Origin: Streptomyces cellostaticus
GTDB taxonomy: Bacteria; Actinomycetota; Actinomycetes; Streptomycetales; Streptomycetaceae
DNA length: 47,758 nucleotides
Direction of reading: 5' to 3'
Assembly (NCBI RefSeq): GCF_001513965.1
Contig: NZ_KQ948057.1
Span: 1-47,758, forward strand
The first letter of the stretch is position 1. The number at the start of each line of letters is the position of its first letter. Under the pieces are notes generated by a model. The model was not told the DNA's origin. It was given only the letters and a program-made list of their open reading frames with translations, and ran no database searches. This document shows positions 39,858 through 47,758 of the stretch, piece by piece. The position numbers were made by a program, and so were the translations under genes.

Positions 39858-41366
39858 TCAGTGCTCACAGAGGGAGAATTCTCGTTCATAGAGCTGCTCG
39901 TTGTGTTCGTCGACGAAGAACTTGCGTTCCTGCATGAGTTGTTCGCGGTAGTTCTTGGCCTGTTCAAGCGTCATGGTCGAGGTGTCGGACCATGGTTGTT
40001 GCGGTGGCACATCGGATGTCGAGACGATCTTTTCCGACGGGTCGACCAGGAAGAACGCGAGAATTTTGCGATATCCCGGGCGGGTGGGGTCCGCGAGGCG
40101 GAATGAGCCGACGCGGTGTTGCAGGATGTTCGGGAACGCCAGGAAGCGGCCCGCTGGGGTCGATGTCGATCCCAGCATCTGGTTCAGTGCGTCTTCGTCC
40201 TCCAGGCCGTAGACCTCACGCAGGCCGTTGTCGTCGTTCTGTTCGTAGCTCGGGTCGTCGAGTGCCGCCCGGAAACTCAGCCGGCTTTCGGTGATGTTCT
40301 CGCTGTCCCAGTAGTAGATGCCGGTCGAGACGATCCGCTCGTTCATCATCCCCTCGACATGCCAGGAACCGCCGGGGTACTCGGGCTTGTCCGGGGTGAG
40401 ATGAATGGTGGCGAGCTTGACGATGACCTGGAGACGGCGGCCGCGCAGGTCGACTCGGGCGGATTCATCCGGCAACTCGGGCGGGGTGAAGGCCGGGGCG
40501 TCCGGGATGGCCGGGCGGCGGTTTTCCCACCAGTTGTCCTGGGCCTCTTCCCATGCACGGAGGGCTTCCGCGTAGGCCCCGTCATCGCTGTAGGAGGACT
40601 TGTCCGGATACTCAGGCTCCGAGTCGTACCACCCGAAAGGATCGGCCTCGATCCGCAGGGGCCGCGGATGGCGCAGATCGGTGAGCACGTTCTCCAGCAG
40701 CGGGCGCAAGCGCGCGAACAGGTCCGGCAGGACGGAGGCCAGTTCGCGATGAGTCTCGGGGTGGACGTTGTTGACGTACGAACAAAAGGCGACATCGCCA
40801 TCGTCACTGACGTCGACGTCCGTGGGCAGCCACTGGAATTTCTCCGAGAATTCGTACCTCGAGTAGCGGTCCGTCGGGTTCTGCCAAGCCCTCTCGGGCG
40901 CACCGCTCGCCTCTCTCACCAGGCAGAACAGTGAGGGATGAACCAGATCCAGTACCTGGCCGTCGGATCCGGGATGCCAGTCCTGTTCTGCTTCGGGGAC
41001 CTGCTCCAGAACCCGAACCGCCTCGCGCAGCCGGGATCTGAGCTTGTCGTCGACCAGTGTGTCCGACTGCCACACCCCGTCGACGGCGGACACCTCGATG
41101 CCGGTTCGTCCGTCCCGCAGCGCGGCGTAATGCAGGAGTTCGGCAAGCACGTAACGAACCTGCGCTTCGGTGAGGCCCTGGGCGACCGCTTCTTGCGTCC
41201 ACCTGGCGACGATGTCGGCATCGTTCATCTTGTCGAACCACCCCGGCTTCGCCCGGATGAGTGAGCTGTACTGCATCATCTGAAGTTCCCGCAGTGTTCG
41301 GGGTGTCGCGAACGATATGGAACGGGAAGTATGAAAGGGCAGCGGGAAAGCAGGCAGGCCAGTCAA
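39858..41366 (-). CDS. DUF4246 family protein, oxygenase-like
   Basis: A 502-residue protein. TTG 41366 is the only start, following an in-frame TGA; the opening LPAFPLPFHTSRSISFATPR, ELQMMQYSSLIRAKPGW is the usual start of the family. Toward the C-terminus are VIVKLATIHLTPDKPEYPGG, SWHVEGMMNERIVSTGIYYW and FPNILQHRVGSF. The His/Glu and distal His spacing resembles the metal site of double-stranded beta-helix oxygenases. The family is known mainly from fungi and actinobacteria with no assigned reaction. Monocistronic, between AraC and Tn3 debris, but intact. Confidence 0.85.
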   Translation of the reverse strand: MTGLPAFPLPFHTSRSISFATPRTLRELQMMQYSSLIRAKPGWFDKMNDADIVARWTQEAVAQGLTEAQVRYVLAELLHYAALRDGRTGIEVSAVDGVWQSDTLVDDKLRSRLREAVRVLEQVPEAEQDWHPGSDGQVLDLVHPSLFCLVREASGAPERAWQNPTDRYSRYEFSEKFQWLPTDVDVSDDGDVAFCSYVNNVHPETHRELASVLPDLFARLRPLLENVLTDLRHPRPLRIEADPFGWYDSEPEYPDKSSYSDDGAYAEALRAWEEAQDNWWENRRPAIPDAPAFTPPELPDESARVDLRGRRLQVIVKLATIHLTPDKPEYPGGSWHVEGMMNERIVSTGIYYWDSENITESRLSFRAALDDPSYEQNDDNGLREVYGLEDEDALNQMLGSTSTPAGRFLAFPNILQHRVGSFRLADPTRPGYRKILAFFLVDPSEKIVSTSDVPPQQPWSDTSTMTLEQAKNYREQLMQERKFFVDEHNEQLYEREFSLCEH

Positions 41367-41479
41367 TTCTCTTGGTCCTCCCGGTCAGTGTGCGGTGGCG
41401 GGAAGGATACTTCAGCAGACTGACACCGCAGCCGTGGTCCCTGAGGCGATGCGTACGGACGTGCCGGCGGGCCTGTCCC

Positions 41480-41930
41480 TGACCGAGGACGCGGCCACGT
41501 ACCCGGCGCCGAGTACCGGGCGCATCGACAAGACCATGCACCTGCTCGCCCTGGTCGACCCGGTCGACGACACCTATCGGCGCCTGATGAACCGGCAGCT
41601 CACCGTGCAGGAATCCCGCCACCGCCTCGCTCGCGCGATCTGCCACGGCGGCCGCGGCCAGATCCGCCAGGCGTACCGCGACGGACAGGAAGACCAGCTC
41701 GCCGCTCTCGGCCGGTCCTCAACGCCGTGGTCCTGTGGAACACCCGCTACCTGGACGCCGCCGTCGCCCGGCTCCGTGCCGAGGGCCACGACATCAAGGA
41801 CGAAGACGTCGCCCGCCTCTCCCTGCTCAAGGACCGGCACATCAACTTCCCGGGCCGCTACCTGTTCAACATCAAAGCCGGCGGCCCCGGCCAGGGCCTG
41901 CGCCCCTTCCGGGACCGGCCCCGGAGTCCT
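41480..41930 (+). pseudogene. Tn3-family transposase C-terminal remnant 1
   Basis: Plus frame: GRIDKTMHLLALVDPVDDTY, RRLMNRQLTVQESRHRLARA, GQIRQAYRDGQEDQLAALG. One shift near 41722 then gives VLWNTRYLDAAVARLRAEGH, DEDVARLSLLKDRHINFPGR and GPGQGLRPFRD. This is the last 150 residues of one subgroup of TnpA proteins. The rest of the transposon, resolvase and 38-bp ends were not found. Confidence 0.8.
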
Positions 41931-42190
41931 AGCCCGGACACCAGGGAACAAGTAACCCGTCAGTAGGTTCCGGGGTTCGCTTCTCTGCCGTTTCCCGGTG
42001 CCGGGGCGCCTCGTTGGGCTGTCCCGGGTGAACGCCCGGAGGACCGACGACAAGGGGCGGGTGTGCGACAGGAGTGGTCGCCGGAAGATTGCCACGCACA
42101 TCCCTCCGTTCGGGTTACGTGACTTCCTACCGACGCAGCACGACCAACGTTCCACGACACGCGCGTGTCGCTGGCCGTAGTCCGGTCAAC

Positions 42191-42475
42191 ATGTCGATGC
42201 TCGCGCTCCCCCTTCTCCAGTCCAGTCTGGTCCACATCAACACCCTGCTGCTTCAGCGCGTTCTTGCCGAACCGGCCTGGGCCAAGAAGCTCTCGGACGA
42301 GGACCGGCGCGGGCTTACCGCGCTGTTCTGGTCGAACATCAACCCGTACGGCACCTTCCGGCTCGACATGGAGAAGCGGCTCGACCTGGGGCTTTCGGTC
42401 AGTGTGCCCCGGCCACGCTCCCCCGAGTCCGCCTCAGCATTGCCGGCTGAGCGTGTCGGTGGAGGGCAGAACTGA
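42191..42475 (+). pseudogene. Tn3-family transposase C-terminal remnant 2
   Basis: From ATG 42191: LPLLQSSLVHINTLLLQRVL, LAEPAWAKKLSDEDRRGLTA, LFWSNINPYGTFRLDMEKRL. This is the very end of another TnpA subgroup (Y.NTL..Q..L..P.W...L...D.R.L.PLFW....PYG...LD...RL). It is distinct from remnant 1, so two different Tn3-type elements decayed side by side. Confidence 0.72.
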
Positions 42476-42592
42476 CGCGTTCCGGCTCGCCTTCCTGCGG
42501 GACCAGCCGGGCCGTGGCGACGCGTTGTGCCAAGCGTGTGAACATCTTCCACGGCTCGGTCTCTTTCGCCGCCGGTTCTGCCTCGGCCGGCC

Positions 42593-43078
42593 TCAGCCCA
42601 ACGCCTTCTTGACAAGCGCGCTGATGCGCTCTTCGTCGGCTGCGGTCAGCTCCCTCACGGCGTAGGTGGTCGGCCACATGGTGCCGTCGTCGAGTGCCGC
42701 CTGGTCGCTGAAGCCGAGGGTGGCATACCTCGACTTGAACTTCTCCGCGCCCTGGAAGTGGCAGACGATCTTGCCGTCTCTGGCGTAGGCGGGCATCCCG
42801 TACCAGAGCTTGGGCGCGAGGTCCGGAGCGGCGGTCTTGATGATCTCGTGGATCCGCTCGGCGAGGACGCGGTCCGCCTCCGGCATCTCGGCGATCTTCG
42901 CGAGCACGTCTCGCTCCGCCGCCGCCTCCTTCTCCGCCCGGGACGAACCGCGCCGCGCCGCCGCCTTCTTCTCCTCGCGTGCGTGCTCCTTCATCGCGGC
43001 CCGCTCTTCGGCAGTGAATCCGCTGTACTTCTCGGTGGTCGTACCGGAGTCCTCGGCGGGCGACTTCGTGGACGGCAT
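42593..43078 (-). CDS. DUF1801 (YdhG-like) protein
   Basis: A 161-residue protein from ATG 43078 with AGAGGAA. The first 60 residues are charged and helical (FTAEERAAMKEHAREEKKAA). The rest is the DUF1801 domain (VLAERIHEIIKTAAPDLAPK, LWYGMPAYARDGKIVCHFQG, KYATLGF-like SRYATLGFSD). Relatives are called iron chaperones or phosphatidylethanolamine-binding-like without firm biochemistry. It lies 54 bases from the double-VOC gene on the same strand and may be co-transcribed with it and the AraC regulator. Confidence 0.87.
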   Translation of the reverse strand: MPSTKSPAEDSGTTTEKYSGFTAEERAAMKEHAREEKKAAARRGSSRAEKEAAAERDVLAKIAEMPEADRVLAERIHEIIKTAAPDLAPKLWYGMPAYARDGKIVCHFQGAEKFKSRYATLGFSDQAALDDGTMWPTTYAVRELTAADEERISALVKKALG

Positions 43079-43131
43079 GGCAAGTTTCCTCTCGTACAGG
43101 GTCAGACGGGGCGGGAGTGCGGGGCCGGGAG

Positions 43132-43797
43132 TCAGGACGGCGTGGGGGCGAGCGACGCGGCAGCCTCCCAGCCGAACCCGTCCGGGTCGGTGAAGGCGTC
43201 GGCGGTGCCGGCGAGGACGATGCGGTGCGAGCCGGTGCCGTCGGCGGGGACGCCGAGGTCCCTGGCCAGGCCGCGGCGCTTGTACAGCGCCAACTTGACG
43301 GGGCTGGACTGACCGGCGGCGAACTCGGCGTACTTGCCACCGAAGCTCCTGGCCACGCTCAGGCCCCGGCCGACGTAGAACTGCTTGCTGGCCTTCATGT
43401 CCTCGACGCCGAGCAGCAGGACGATCTCGTCGATCTCGCGGGTGGCGGGGCCGGTGTCCTTCTTCGCCGAGGTCGCGATCTTCCAGATTGTCCCGTCCGG
43501 GGCCTGAACGACGCCGCCGTAGCCCCACAGCGACTTCGCGGCGGGCTTGAGCACCGTGGCGCCGGCGTCCACGGCGGCGCCGACGAAGCTGTCGACGGTG
43601 GCCGGCTGGGACACCGTGAGCGCCAGGGTGAAGCCGCGGAATCCGGTGGAGTGCGCCTCGGACGCCCGCAGGCGTATGTACGTGTCCACGCCGAAGGCGC
43701 TGTAGAAGCGGCGGGCGGCCTCGGGGTCGGCCACCTCAAGGGTGACGGACGCGAGGGACATGTTGGCTGCGGTGGAAGTGGTGGTTGCCATGACCAT
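43132..43797 (-). CDS. Double-module VOC/glyoxalase-fold protein
   Basis: A 221-residue protein. ATG 43797 overlaps the stop of the AraC gene by one base (TGATG), which decides the start; an ATG six bases on (43791) is alternative. Two VOC-like halves are visible. The first is MSLASVTLEVADPEAARRFY to VQAPDGTIWKIAT. The second is IDEIVLLLGVEDMKASKQFY to FTDPDGFGWEAAAS. Function of such proteins ranges from dioxygenase-like to antibiotic binding. Under direct control of the coupled AraC protein, presumably. Confidence 0.85.
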   Translation of the reverse strand: MVMATTTSTAANMSLASVTLEVADPEAARRFYSAFGVDTYIRLRASEAHSTGFRGFTLALTVSQPATVDSFVGAAVDAGATVLKPAAKSLWGYGGVVQAPDGTIWKIATSAKKDTGPATREIDEIVLLLGVEDMKASKQFYVGRGLSVARSFGGKYAEFAAGQSSPVKLALYKRRGLARDLGVPADGTGSHRIVLAGTADAFTDPDGFGWEAAASLAPTPS

Positions 43798-44318
43798 CAC
43801 GCTAGGGGCTGCGCGGCGGCCGGGGCTTCTCGATTCCTGACCGGTCTTGTCACTTGCTTCGCCACGCACGCCGGCATCCCCTCCACCTTGATCGCCGACC
43901 CCGCATCGCGGTCCGTACCCGCAGCATCGGCATGGTCGGCCGCCGCATCCGCCGCCTGGCGCCTGAAGGCCCCGGGCGGCATGCCGACCAGCTCGGTGAA
44001 GCGGGTGGTGAACGTGCCCAGCGACGCGCAGCCGACCGCGAAGCAGACCTCGGTGACGCTGAGGTCGCCCCGCCTCAGCAGCGCCGTCGCCCGCTCGATG
44101 CGACGCGTCATCAGGTACGCGTACGGCGACTCACCGTAGGCGGCCCGGAACTGCCGACTCAGGTGCCCGGCGGACATGTTCACCTCGCGGGCGAGCGCCT
44201 CCACGTTCAGCGGCTGCGCGTATTCCCTGTCGATCCGGTCGCGAACGCGGCGCAGCCGCGCGAGATCAGCCAGGCGCTGCGCCTGGACACGTGCACGCCG
44301 CCATTCAGGCTTACACAT
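43797..44318 (-). CDS. AraC-type helix-turn-helix regulator without sensor domain
   Basis: A 173-residue protein from ATG 44318 with a very strong AAGGGGAGGG site. Two helix-turn-helix units: LNVEALAREVNMSAGHLSRQ, FRAAYGESPYAYL and LSVTEVCFAVGCASLGTFTT, RFTELVGMPPGAFR. The N-terminal sensor domain is missing, so it may respond through partner proteins or act constitutively (SoxS-like size). First gene of an operon with the double-VOC protein. Confidence 0.88.
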   Translation of the reverse strand: MCKPEWRRARVQAQRLADLARLRRVRDRIDREYAQPLNVEALAREVNMSAGHLSRQFRAAYGESPYAYLMTRRIERATALLRRGDLSVTEVCFAVGCASLGTFTTRFTELVGMPPGAFRRQAADAAADHADAAGTDRDAGSAIKVEGMPACVAKQVTRPVRNREAPAAAQPLA

Positions 44319-44365
44319 GAGAACCCTCCCCTTTGTCTTGCATCTTCGATTGCCATCGACGACTT

Positions 44366-44409
44366 CGAGCGTCTGGGGTGCCCGCTCCGGCGGGCACCCC
44401 AGACGCTCG
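44366..44409. terminator. Strong hairpin terminator
   Basis: A perfect 20-bp stem (44366-44385 with 44390-44409) and a TCCG loop. It lies about 215 bases after the stop of the VOC gene at 44625 and about 48 bases before the start of the AraC operon (both minus strand), so it should stop read-through into the latter. The intervening DNA up to 44625 has no recognisable gene. Confidence 0.75.
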
Positions 44410-44624
44410 GTGGTGTGGACCGGCCCGCCGGACTCGACCAGCCGATCGAGCAGCTGCCGGACGGCAGCAGGACGGAATCCGGGCTCATGACCGGTTCAAC
44501 GAGGACCCGGACGCGGCCCTGGCGGGCGACCCGCAGGACAGACACCTCCGCTCCGGTTCGCCGCCGCGTTCCTTATGGGTGGTCGCGATGCCTGCCCGCA
44601 CGGCCGCATCGATACCCGCACAGC

Positions 44625-45035
44625 TCAGCGCAGCTCCTGGATGCGGACCAGGTTGCCCGCGGGGTCGCGGAAGGCGCAGTCGCGGATGCCGTACGGCTGC
44701 TCGGTCGGCTCCTGGACGACCTCAGTATCACCGGCCTGCACCTTCTCAAACGTGGCGTCGAGGTCCGGGGTGGCCAGCAGGATCCAGCCGTAGGTGCCCT
44801 TGGCCATCATCTCGGTGATCGTGCGGCGCTCGTCCCCGGTGATGCCGGGATCGGCGGCAGGCGGCGCCAGAAGGATCGACGTGCCCGGCTGGCCGGCCGG
44901 TCCGACCGTGATCCAGCGCATCCTGCCCTGCCCGACATCGCTGCGGACCTCGAAGCCGAGGACGTCGCGGTAAAAGGCGAGGGACGCATCCGGGTCGTCG
45001 TGCGGAAGAGAAGTCGTGTGAATGGTGATGTCCAT
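44625..45035 (-). CDS. VOC/glyoxalase-fold protein
   Basis: A 136-residue protein from ATG 45035 (weak ribosome site). Pattern HDDPDASLAFYRDVLGFEVR and CAFRDPAGNLVRIQEL is a standard VOC domain, with Glu near the end as metal ligand. Wording (GMRWITVGPAGQPGTSILL-like) resembles extradiol-dioxygenase-like or PhnB-type proteins. Its strand and position suggest kinship with the VOC/AraC operon downstream, but the hairpin at 44366 separates them. Confidence 0.88.
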   Translation of the reverse strand: MDITIHTTSLPHDDPDASLAFYRDVLGFEVRSDVGQGRMRWITVGPAGQPGTSILLAPPAADPGITGDERRTITEMMAKGTYGWILLATPDLDATFEKVQAGDTEVVQEPTEQPYGIRDCAFRDPAGNLVRIQELR

Positions 45036-45214
45036 GGCGAGCAGGCTAGAGGCGACTCCGTGAACCGCGCTTCTCGATTCCTGATCGATCCGGACACGCC
45101 CGGACGTTCACGGGCATGTCGCGTGGAGCGCACTCGGAGGCCGGCCGGATACGCCAGAAACGTGCCGTAGGGGCTCGACGCTGATGATCTGAGGCTTGGG
45201 CCCCATCGGCCGAT

Positions 45215-45390
45215 CACCCCTTTGGACGGCCTTCCTACGAGCGGACGAACGTGCTCGGGTCCGTCTTCGCCGCGGAGGCGGTCCGGCGCCTGGAGGGCGG
45301 CTGCCGCGGTCCGGGCATCGAGGCGGGCGAGGTTGATCGCGGCGGCGGTGAACTGGCGTTTGAGCCGGGTCTTACGGCGTTGCCCGCCAG
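45215..45390 (-). pseudogene. Transposase C-terminal remnant (IS1182/IS5 type)
   Basis: Minus frame: GGQRRKTRLKRQFTAAAINL, ARLDARTAAAALQ. The phrase K..L...LTAAAINL.RLDAW is the usual end of IS1182-like transposases. About 50 codons remain; nothing of the catalytic core. Confidence 0.55.
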
Positions 45391-45511
45391 GTAACCGGGG
45401 CACGCCGTCCTGACTGTTCGGCTGGTGATCACTGTCCGTCAGAAGCCGCTGTGGCCTGCGACCTGGCGCATGACGTACGTTTCGGCGTGATCAACATTTC
45501 AGGAGCAAGAC

Positions 45512-46009
45512 ATGTCTCTCTTCATCCCCGACTTCGCCGAGACCGTCGTCGTGCGCGCTGCTGACGCCGAACTGACAGGCGCGGGTGGCCCGGTGACCAA
45601 CCAGCTGCTCGTCGACAGCCCCGCCACGGGCGGCGCACTCTCCAGCATGCGTGTCGCCCTCGGCAAGGGCGCGAACGGCGCCCGCCCGCACCACCACGGC
45701 AAGTCCGCCGAGATGTTCTATGTCCTCGACGGCACCGCCCAGCTGCTGTCCGGCGATCAAGTAGTCACCGCGGAGCGCGGAGACGTGGTCGTCATACCGC
45801 CCGGCACACAGCATGCCTTTGCCGCCGCGCCCGGCGAGATCGCGGACATGCTCGTCATCATCACGCCCGGAGTGGAGCGCTTCGAATACTTCCGCCATCT
45901 CGAACGCATCCGCTACGGCAAGGTGCCGCCGGAGAGCCTTCTCGAAGTCCAGGAACTGTACGACTCCTACTTCGGGACCAGCGCGGTCTGGGACGCCGCT
46001 CGCGGATAA
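45512..46009 (+). CDS. Cupin domain protein
   Basis: A 165-residue single-domain cupin from ATG 45512 with AGGAGC. Motif 1 GARPHHHGKSAEMFYVLDG gives three His and a Glu as metal ligands; motif 2 PPGTQHAFAA gives the last His. Likely a metal-dependent small-molecule enzyme or binding protein. Divergent or isolated; no operon partner. Confidence 0.88.
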   Translation: MSLFIPDFAETVVVRAADAELTGAGGPVTNQLLVDSPATGGALSSMRVALGKGANGARPHHHGKSAEMFYVLDGTAQLLSGDQVVTAERGDVVVIPPGTQHAFAAAPGEIADMLVIITPGVERFEYFRHLERIRYGKVPPESLLEVQELYDSYFGTSAVWDAARG

Positions 46010-46130
46010 CCCGGATACCGGTCACCTGGGTCCACCTGCGCGCCAGGATCCCGCACGCCGCGCTGTACCGAGCGGGCCGCGCCACCCGGCGCAAGCCGAG
46101 TACGGATCAACGTACCGAGGCTCAGGCGAT

Positions 46131-46964
46131 TCAACGGAAGGCGTTGGCGTTCTCCGAAGCCCACTGCTGAAACGGGCGGGCCGGCGTTCCAGTGATTCGC
46201 AGAACCGTGTCGCGCACCATCTGCAGCTCGTCGTTCACGTCTCCGCCCGTGACGTCGAGCACCGCGTCCGCGGCCTCTGCCCCGAAGACCGCGGCCATCT
46301 GTGCGTGGGCATCCTGGCGGCTGATCTCGGCGAAGGGAACTTCCCGGCCCAGTGCTGCCGCGATGGCCTCGGCCTGCTGTCGGGCGGTCACCGGCTCTGG
46401 TCCGGTCAAGGCGTACGTGCGTCCCTGGTGGCCGGGCTCGGTCAGTGCCACCCGTGCCACCGACGCGATGTCCGCGGGGTGGATGGTCGGCAGGGCGGTC
46501 TCGGCGTACGGCGCGCGGACGGTCTCGCGGCCACGGATGGAAGCCGCCCACATGAGGGCGTTCGAGGCGAACTGTGTGGGCCTCAGGACCGTCCAGGCCA
46601 TGCCGCTCGCCTTGAGCAGTTGCTCCACCGCCAGGTTCTCGCCGGCGGGGCCGAGGTGCGGGTGGGTCTGGACGGTGATGGACGACACGAGTACGACGTG
46701 CTCCACGCCCGCCTGCCGGGCGGCTTCGAGGATGTCGGCGTCCGGGCCGAGACGCGACACGAGAAACAGAGAGCGCACGTCCTCCAGCGCGGGCTTCAAC
46801 GACGCCGGCTCCGCGAAATCGCCCTCCACGGCCTCGACCCCTACGGGGAAGTCGGCCCGGGCGGCATCACGGGTGAGCCCTCTCAGCGGTCCGAGGCCGC
46901 GCGCGTGCAGCTCCTTCAGCAGGGCACGGCCTATGTTTCCGGTGGCTCCGGTCACGAGGATCAT
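46131..46964 (-). CDS. NmrA/NAD(P)H-binding oxidoreductase-like protein
   Basis: A 277-residue protein. ATG 46964 directly precedes MILVTGATGNIGRALLKELH, the Rossmann GxxGxxG motif; a longer form from 46994 has ten extra residues. VVLVSSITVQTH, GMAWTVLRPTQFASN and TYALTGPEPVTARQQAEAIA follow the family. The SDR-type YxxxK is absent, typical of NmrA-like quinone/NADPH sensors or reductases. A decayed relative lies at 38055. Confidence 0.88.
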   Translation of the reverse strand: MILVTGATGNIGRALLKELHARGLGPLRGLTRDAARADFPVGVEAVEGDFAEPASLKPALEDVRSLFLVSRLGPDADILEAARQAGVEHVVLVSSITVQTHPHLGPAGENLAVEQLLKASGMAWTVLRPTQFASNALMWAASIRGRETVRAPYAETALPTIHPADIASVARVALTEPGHQGRTYALTGPEPVTARQQAEAIAAALGREVPFAEISRQDAHAQMAAVFGAEAADAVLDVTGGDVNDELQMVRDTVLRITGTPARPFQQWASENANAFR

Positions 46965-47122
46965 CGGCGTGTCTTCCCGTCGTCGGGTGATCAAGTAGGC
47001 GACACGCTAGAACCTCAATCCAACTTCAGGTCAAGAAAGTGCGGGCCGGTTCATCACGGCCTACAGGGACCCATGCACGGAAAGGGCTGCAGGTGTGCAC
47101 GGCCCCGTGTTACATGGGCCTC

Positions 47123-47758
47123 ATGGTGACTACCGACCGACTGCTGACCTTCGCGGCCATGTCCTTCCTGCTGATCGTCATACCCGGCCCCAGCGTGCTG
47201 TTCGTCATCGGACGAGCCCTGGCGCAGGGTCGCCGGGCCGCGCTGACCACGGTCGCGGGGAACACGCTCGGTGCCTATGTGCTCGTCGTGGCCGTGGCGC
47301 TCGGGGTCGGGGCCGTCGTGGAGCGCTCGGTCCTGGTCTTCACGGCACTGAAGCTCGTGGGGGCCGCGTACCTGGTGTATCTCGGTGTCAAGGCGGTGCG
47401 GCAGCGCGGGTCGTTGCATGCCGCATTCACCGGTGACGGAGCGGAGCGCGGCAGCCTGCGCACCTTGTGGGAGGGGTTCGCGGTCGGCATGGCCAACCCG
47501 AAGACGATCGTGTTCTTCGCCGCCGTACTGCCTCAGTTCGTCGACCGTGACCAGGGGCACGTCACGCTTCAGATGCTGGTGCTCGGCCTGGTCTTCAATG
47601 TCATAGCGGTGGCTTCCGACAGCGTGTGGGGGCTGGTCGCGGCCACCGCACGGAACTGGTTCGCCGGCTCACCTCGGCGGCTTGCCATGGTCGGCGGGGT
47701 CGGTGGGCTCACGATGATCGGCCTCGGTGTGACGGTCGCCGCGACAGGCCGCAAGGAC
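47123..47758 (+). CDS. LysE-family amino acid exporter (runs off right edge)
   Basis: From ATG 47123 the frame is open for 212 codons to the window end with no stop. Five to six membrane segments: LLTFAAMSFLLIVIPGPSVL, GNTLGAYVLVVAVALGVGAV, LVFTALKLVGAAYLVYLGVK, ANPKTIVFFAAVLPQFVDRD, and two C-terminal ones. The PGP in the first helix and NPKT...F are LysE/RhtB signatures. Family length is about 210 residues, so the end must be within a codon or two of the edge. Exports amino acids or derivatives; divergent from the NmrA-like gene. Confidence 0.87.
   Translation, partial: MVTTDRLLTFAAMSFLLIVIPGPSVLFVIGRALAQGRRAALTTVAGNTLGAYVLVVAVALGVGAVVERSVLVFTALKLVGAAYLVYLGVKAVRQRGSLHAAFTGDGAERGSLRTLWEGFAVGMANPKTIVFFAAVLPQFVDRDQGHVTLQMLVLGLVFNVIAVASDSVWGLVAATARNWFAGSPRRLAMVGGVGGLTMIGLGVTVAATGRKD

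Noticed and set aside
41960..42190. Tn3 terminal inverted repeat between the two transposase remnants
   Set aside because: No 38-bp GGGG-type end with a matching partner could be found.
44410..44624. A gene between the hairpin and the VOC stop
   Set aside because: Plus and minus frames contain no motif; one plus frame (RFNEDPDAALAGDPQDR) is suggestive but too short and without a start.

Overview
The window is high-GC DNA with G/C-rich third codon positions, frequent GTG and TTG starts, many secreted proteins with Tat/Sec-like signal peptides, and families typical of actinomycetes (BTAD/AfsR regulator, DUF4232 lipoprotein, DUF6415, ricin-lectin and golvesin-like secreted proteins). It looks like a Streptomyces chromosome, and the density of dead transposases and broken genes suggests an accessory region such as a chromosome arm. 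No rRNA, tRNA, cas gene or replication origin was seen.

Layout. 1-4.1 kb: a trypsin-like secreted protease running off the left edge, a DUF4232 lipoprotein, a small secreted protein and an AraC regulator. 4.2-8 kb: debris (ISL3 and IS5 transposase remnants, a glycine-zipper gene with a shifted 5' end, an HNH stub) around one intact amidase. 8.3-11 kb: a secreted protein joining a CdtB/DNase I-like domain to an SGNH esterase, with a closely following unknown gene, then IS5 and MetE-like fragments. 11.5-18.2 kb: secreted protein, four-EF-hand protein, LysR gene with an in-frame amber stop beside an MFS exporter and an isochorismatase-like protein, an RHH/Fic toxin-antitoxin pair with a clear palindromic operator, a VOC protein and a membrane glutaredoxin. 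18.2-23.1 kb: BTAD/NB-ARC/TPR regulator, ricin-type lectin and secreted alpha/beta hydrolase. 23.2-28.8 kb: a minus-strand group with a 1324-residue secreted protein (propeller, transglycosylase-like, golvesin-like and SGNH parts) overlapping a one-TM protein gene that holds a very strong hairpin. 28.8-30 kb: no intact gene, but a three-unit relic resembling a type I-E CRISPR array and a second copy of a 67-nt segment from 5.1 kb.

30-34.2 kb holds the most system-like cassette: XRE/TPR regulator, DUF6415 protein, 57-residue membrane protein, hairpin, 33-residue Gly/Asp-rich peptide, JmjC/Cupin_4 oxygenase and APH-fold kinase-like protein, all on one strand with overlaps or tiny gaps. It resembles a small RiPP or peptide-modification operon. 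A convergent APH gene follows, separated by a UUCG-loop terminator.

35.4-42.5 kb is again a graveyard (ISL3, two Tn3 transposase tails, AraC fragment, and Lrp and NmrA genes that lost their facing 5' ends at one junction) interspersed with a membrane protein, a hypothetical protein, a second copy of the small secreted family, and a DUF4246 oxygenase-like protein. 42.6-47.8 kb is ordinary: DUF1801, AraC plus double-VOC operon, VOC, cupin, NmrA-type oxidoreductase and a LysE exporter that runs off the right edge.

All family calls are from reading motifs; no database search was possible.
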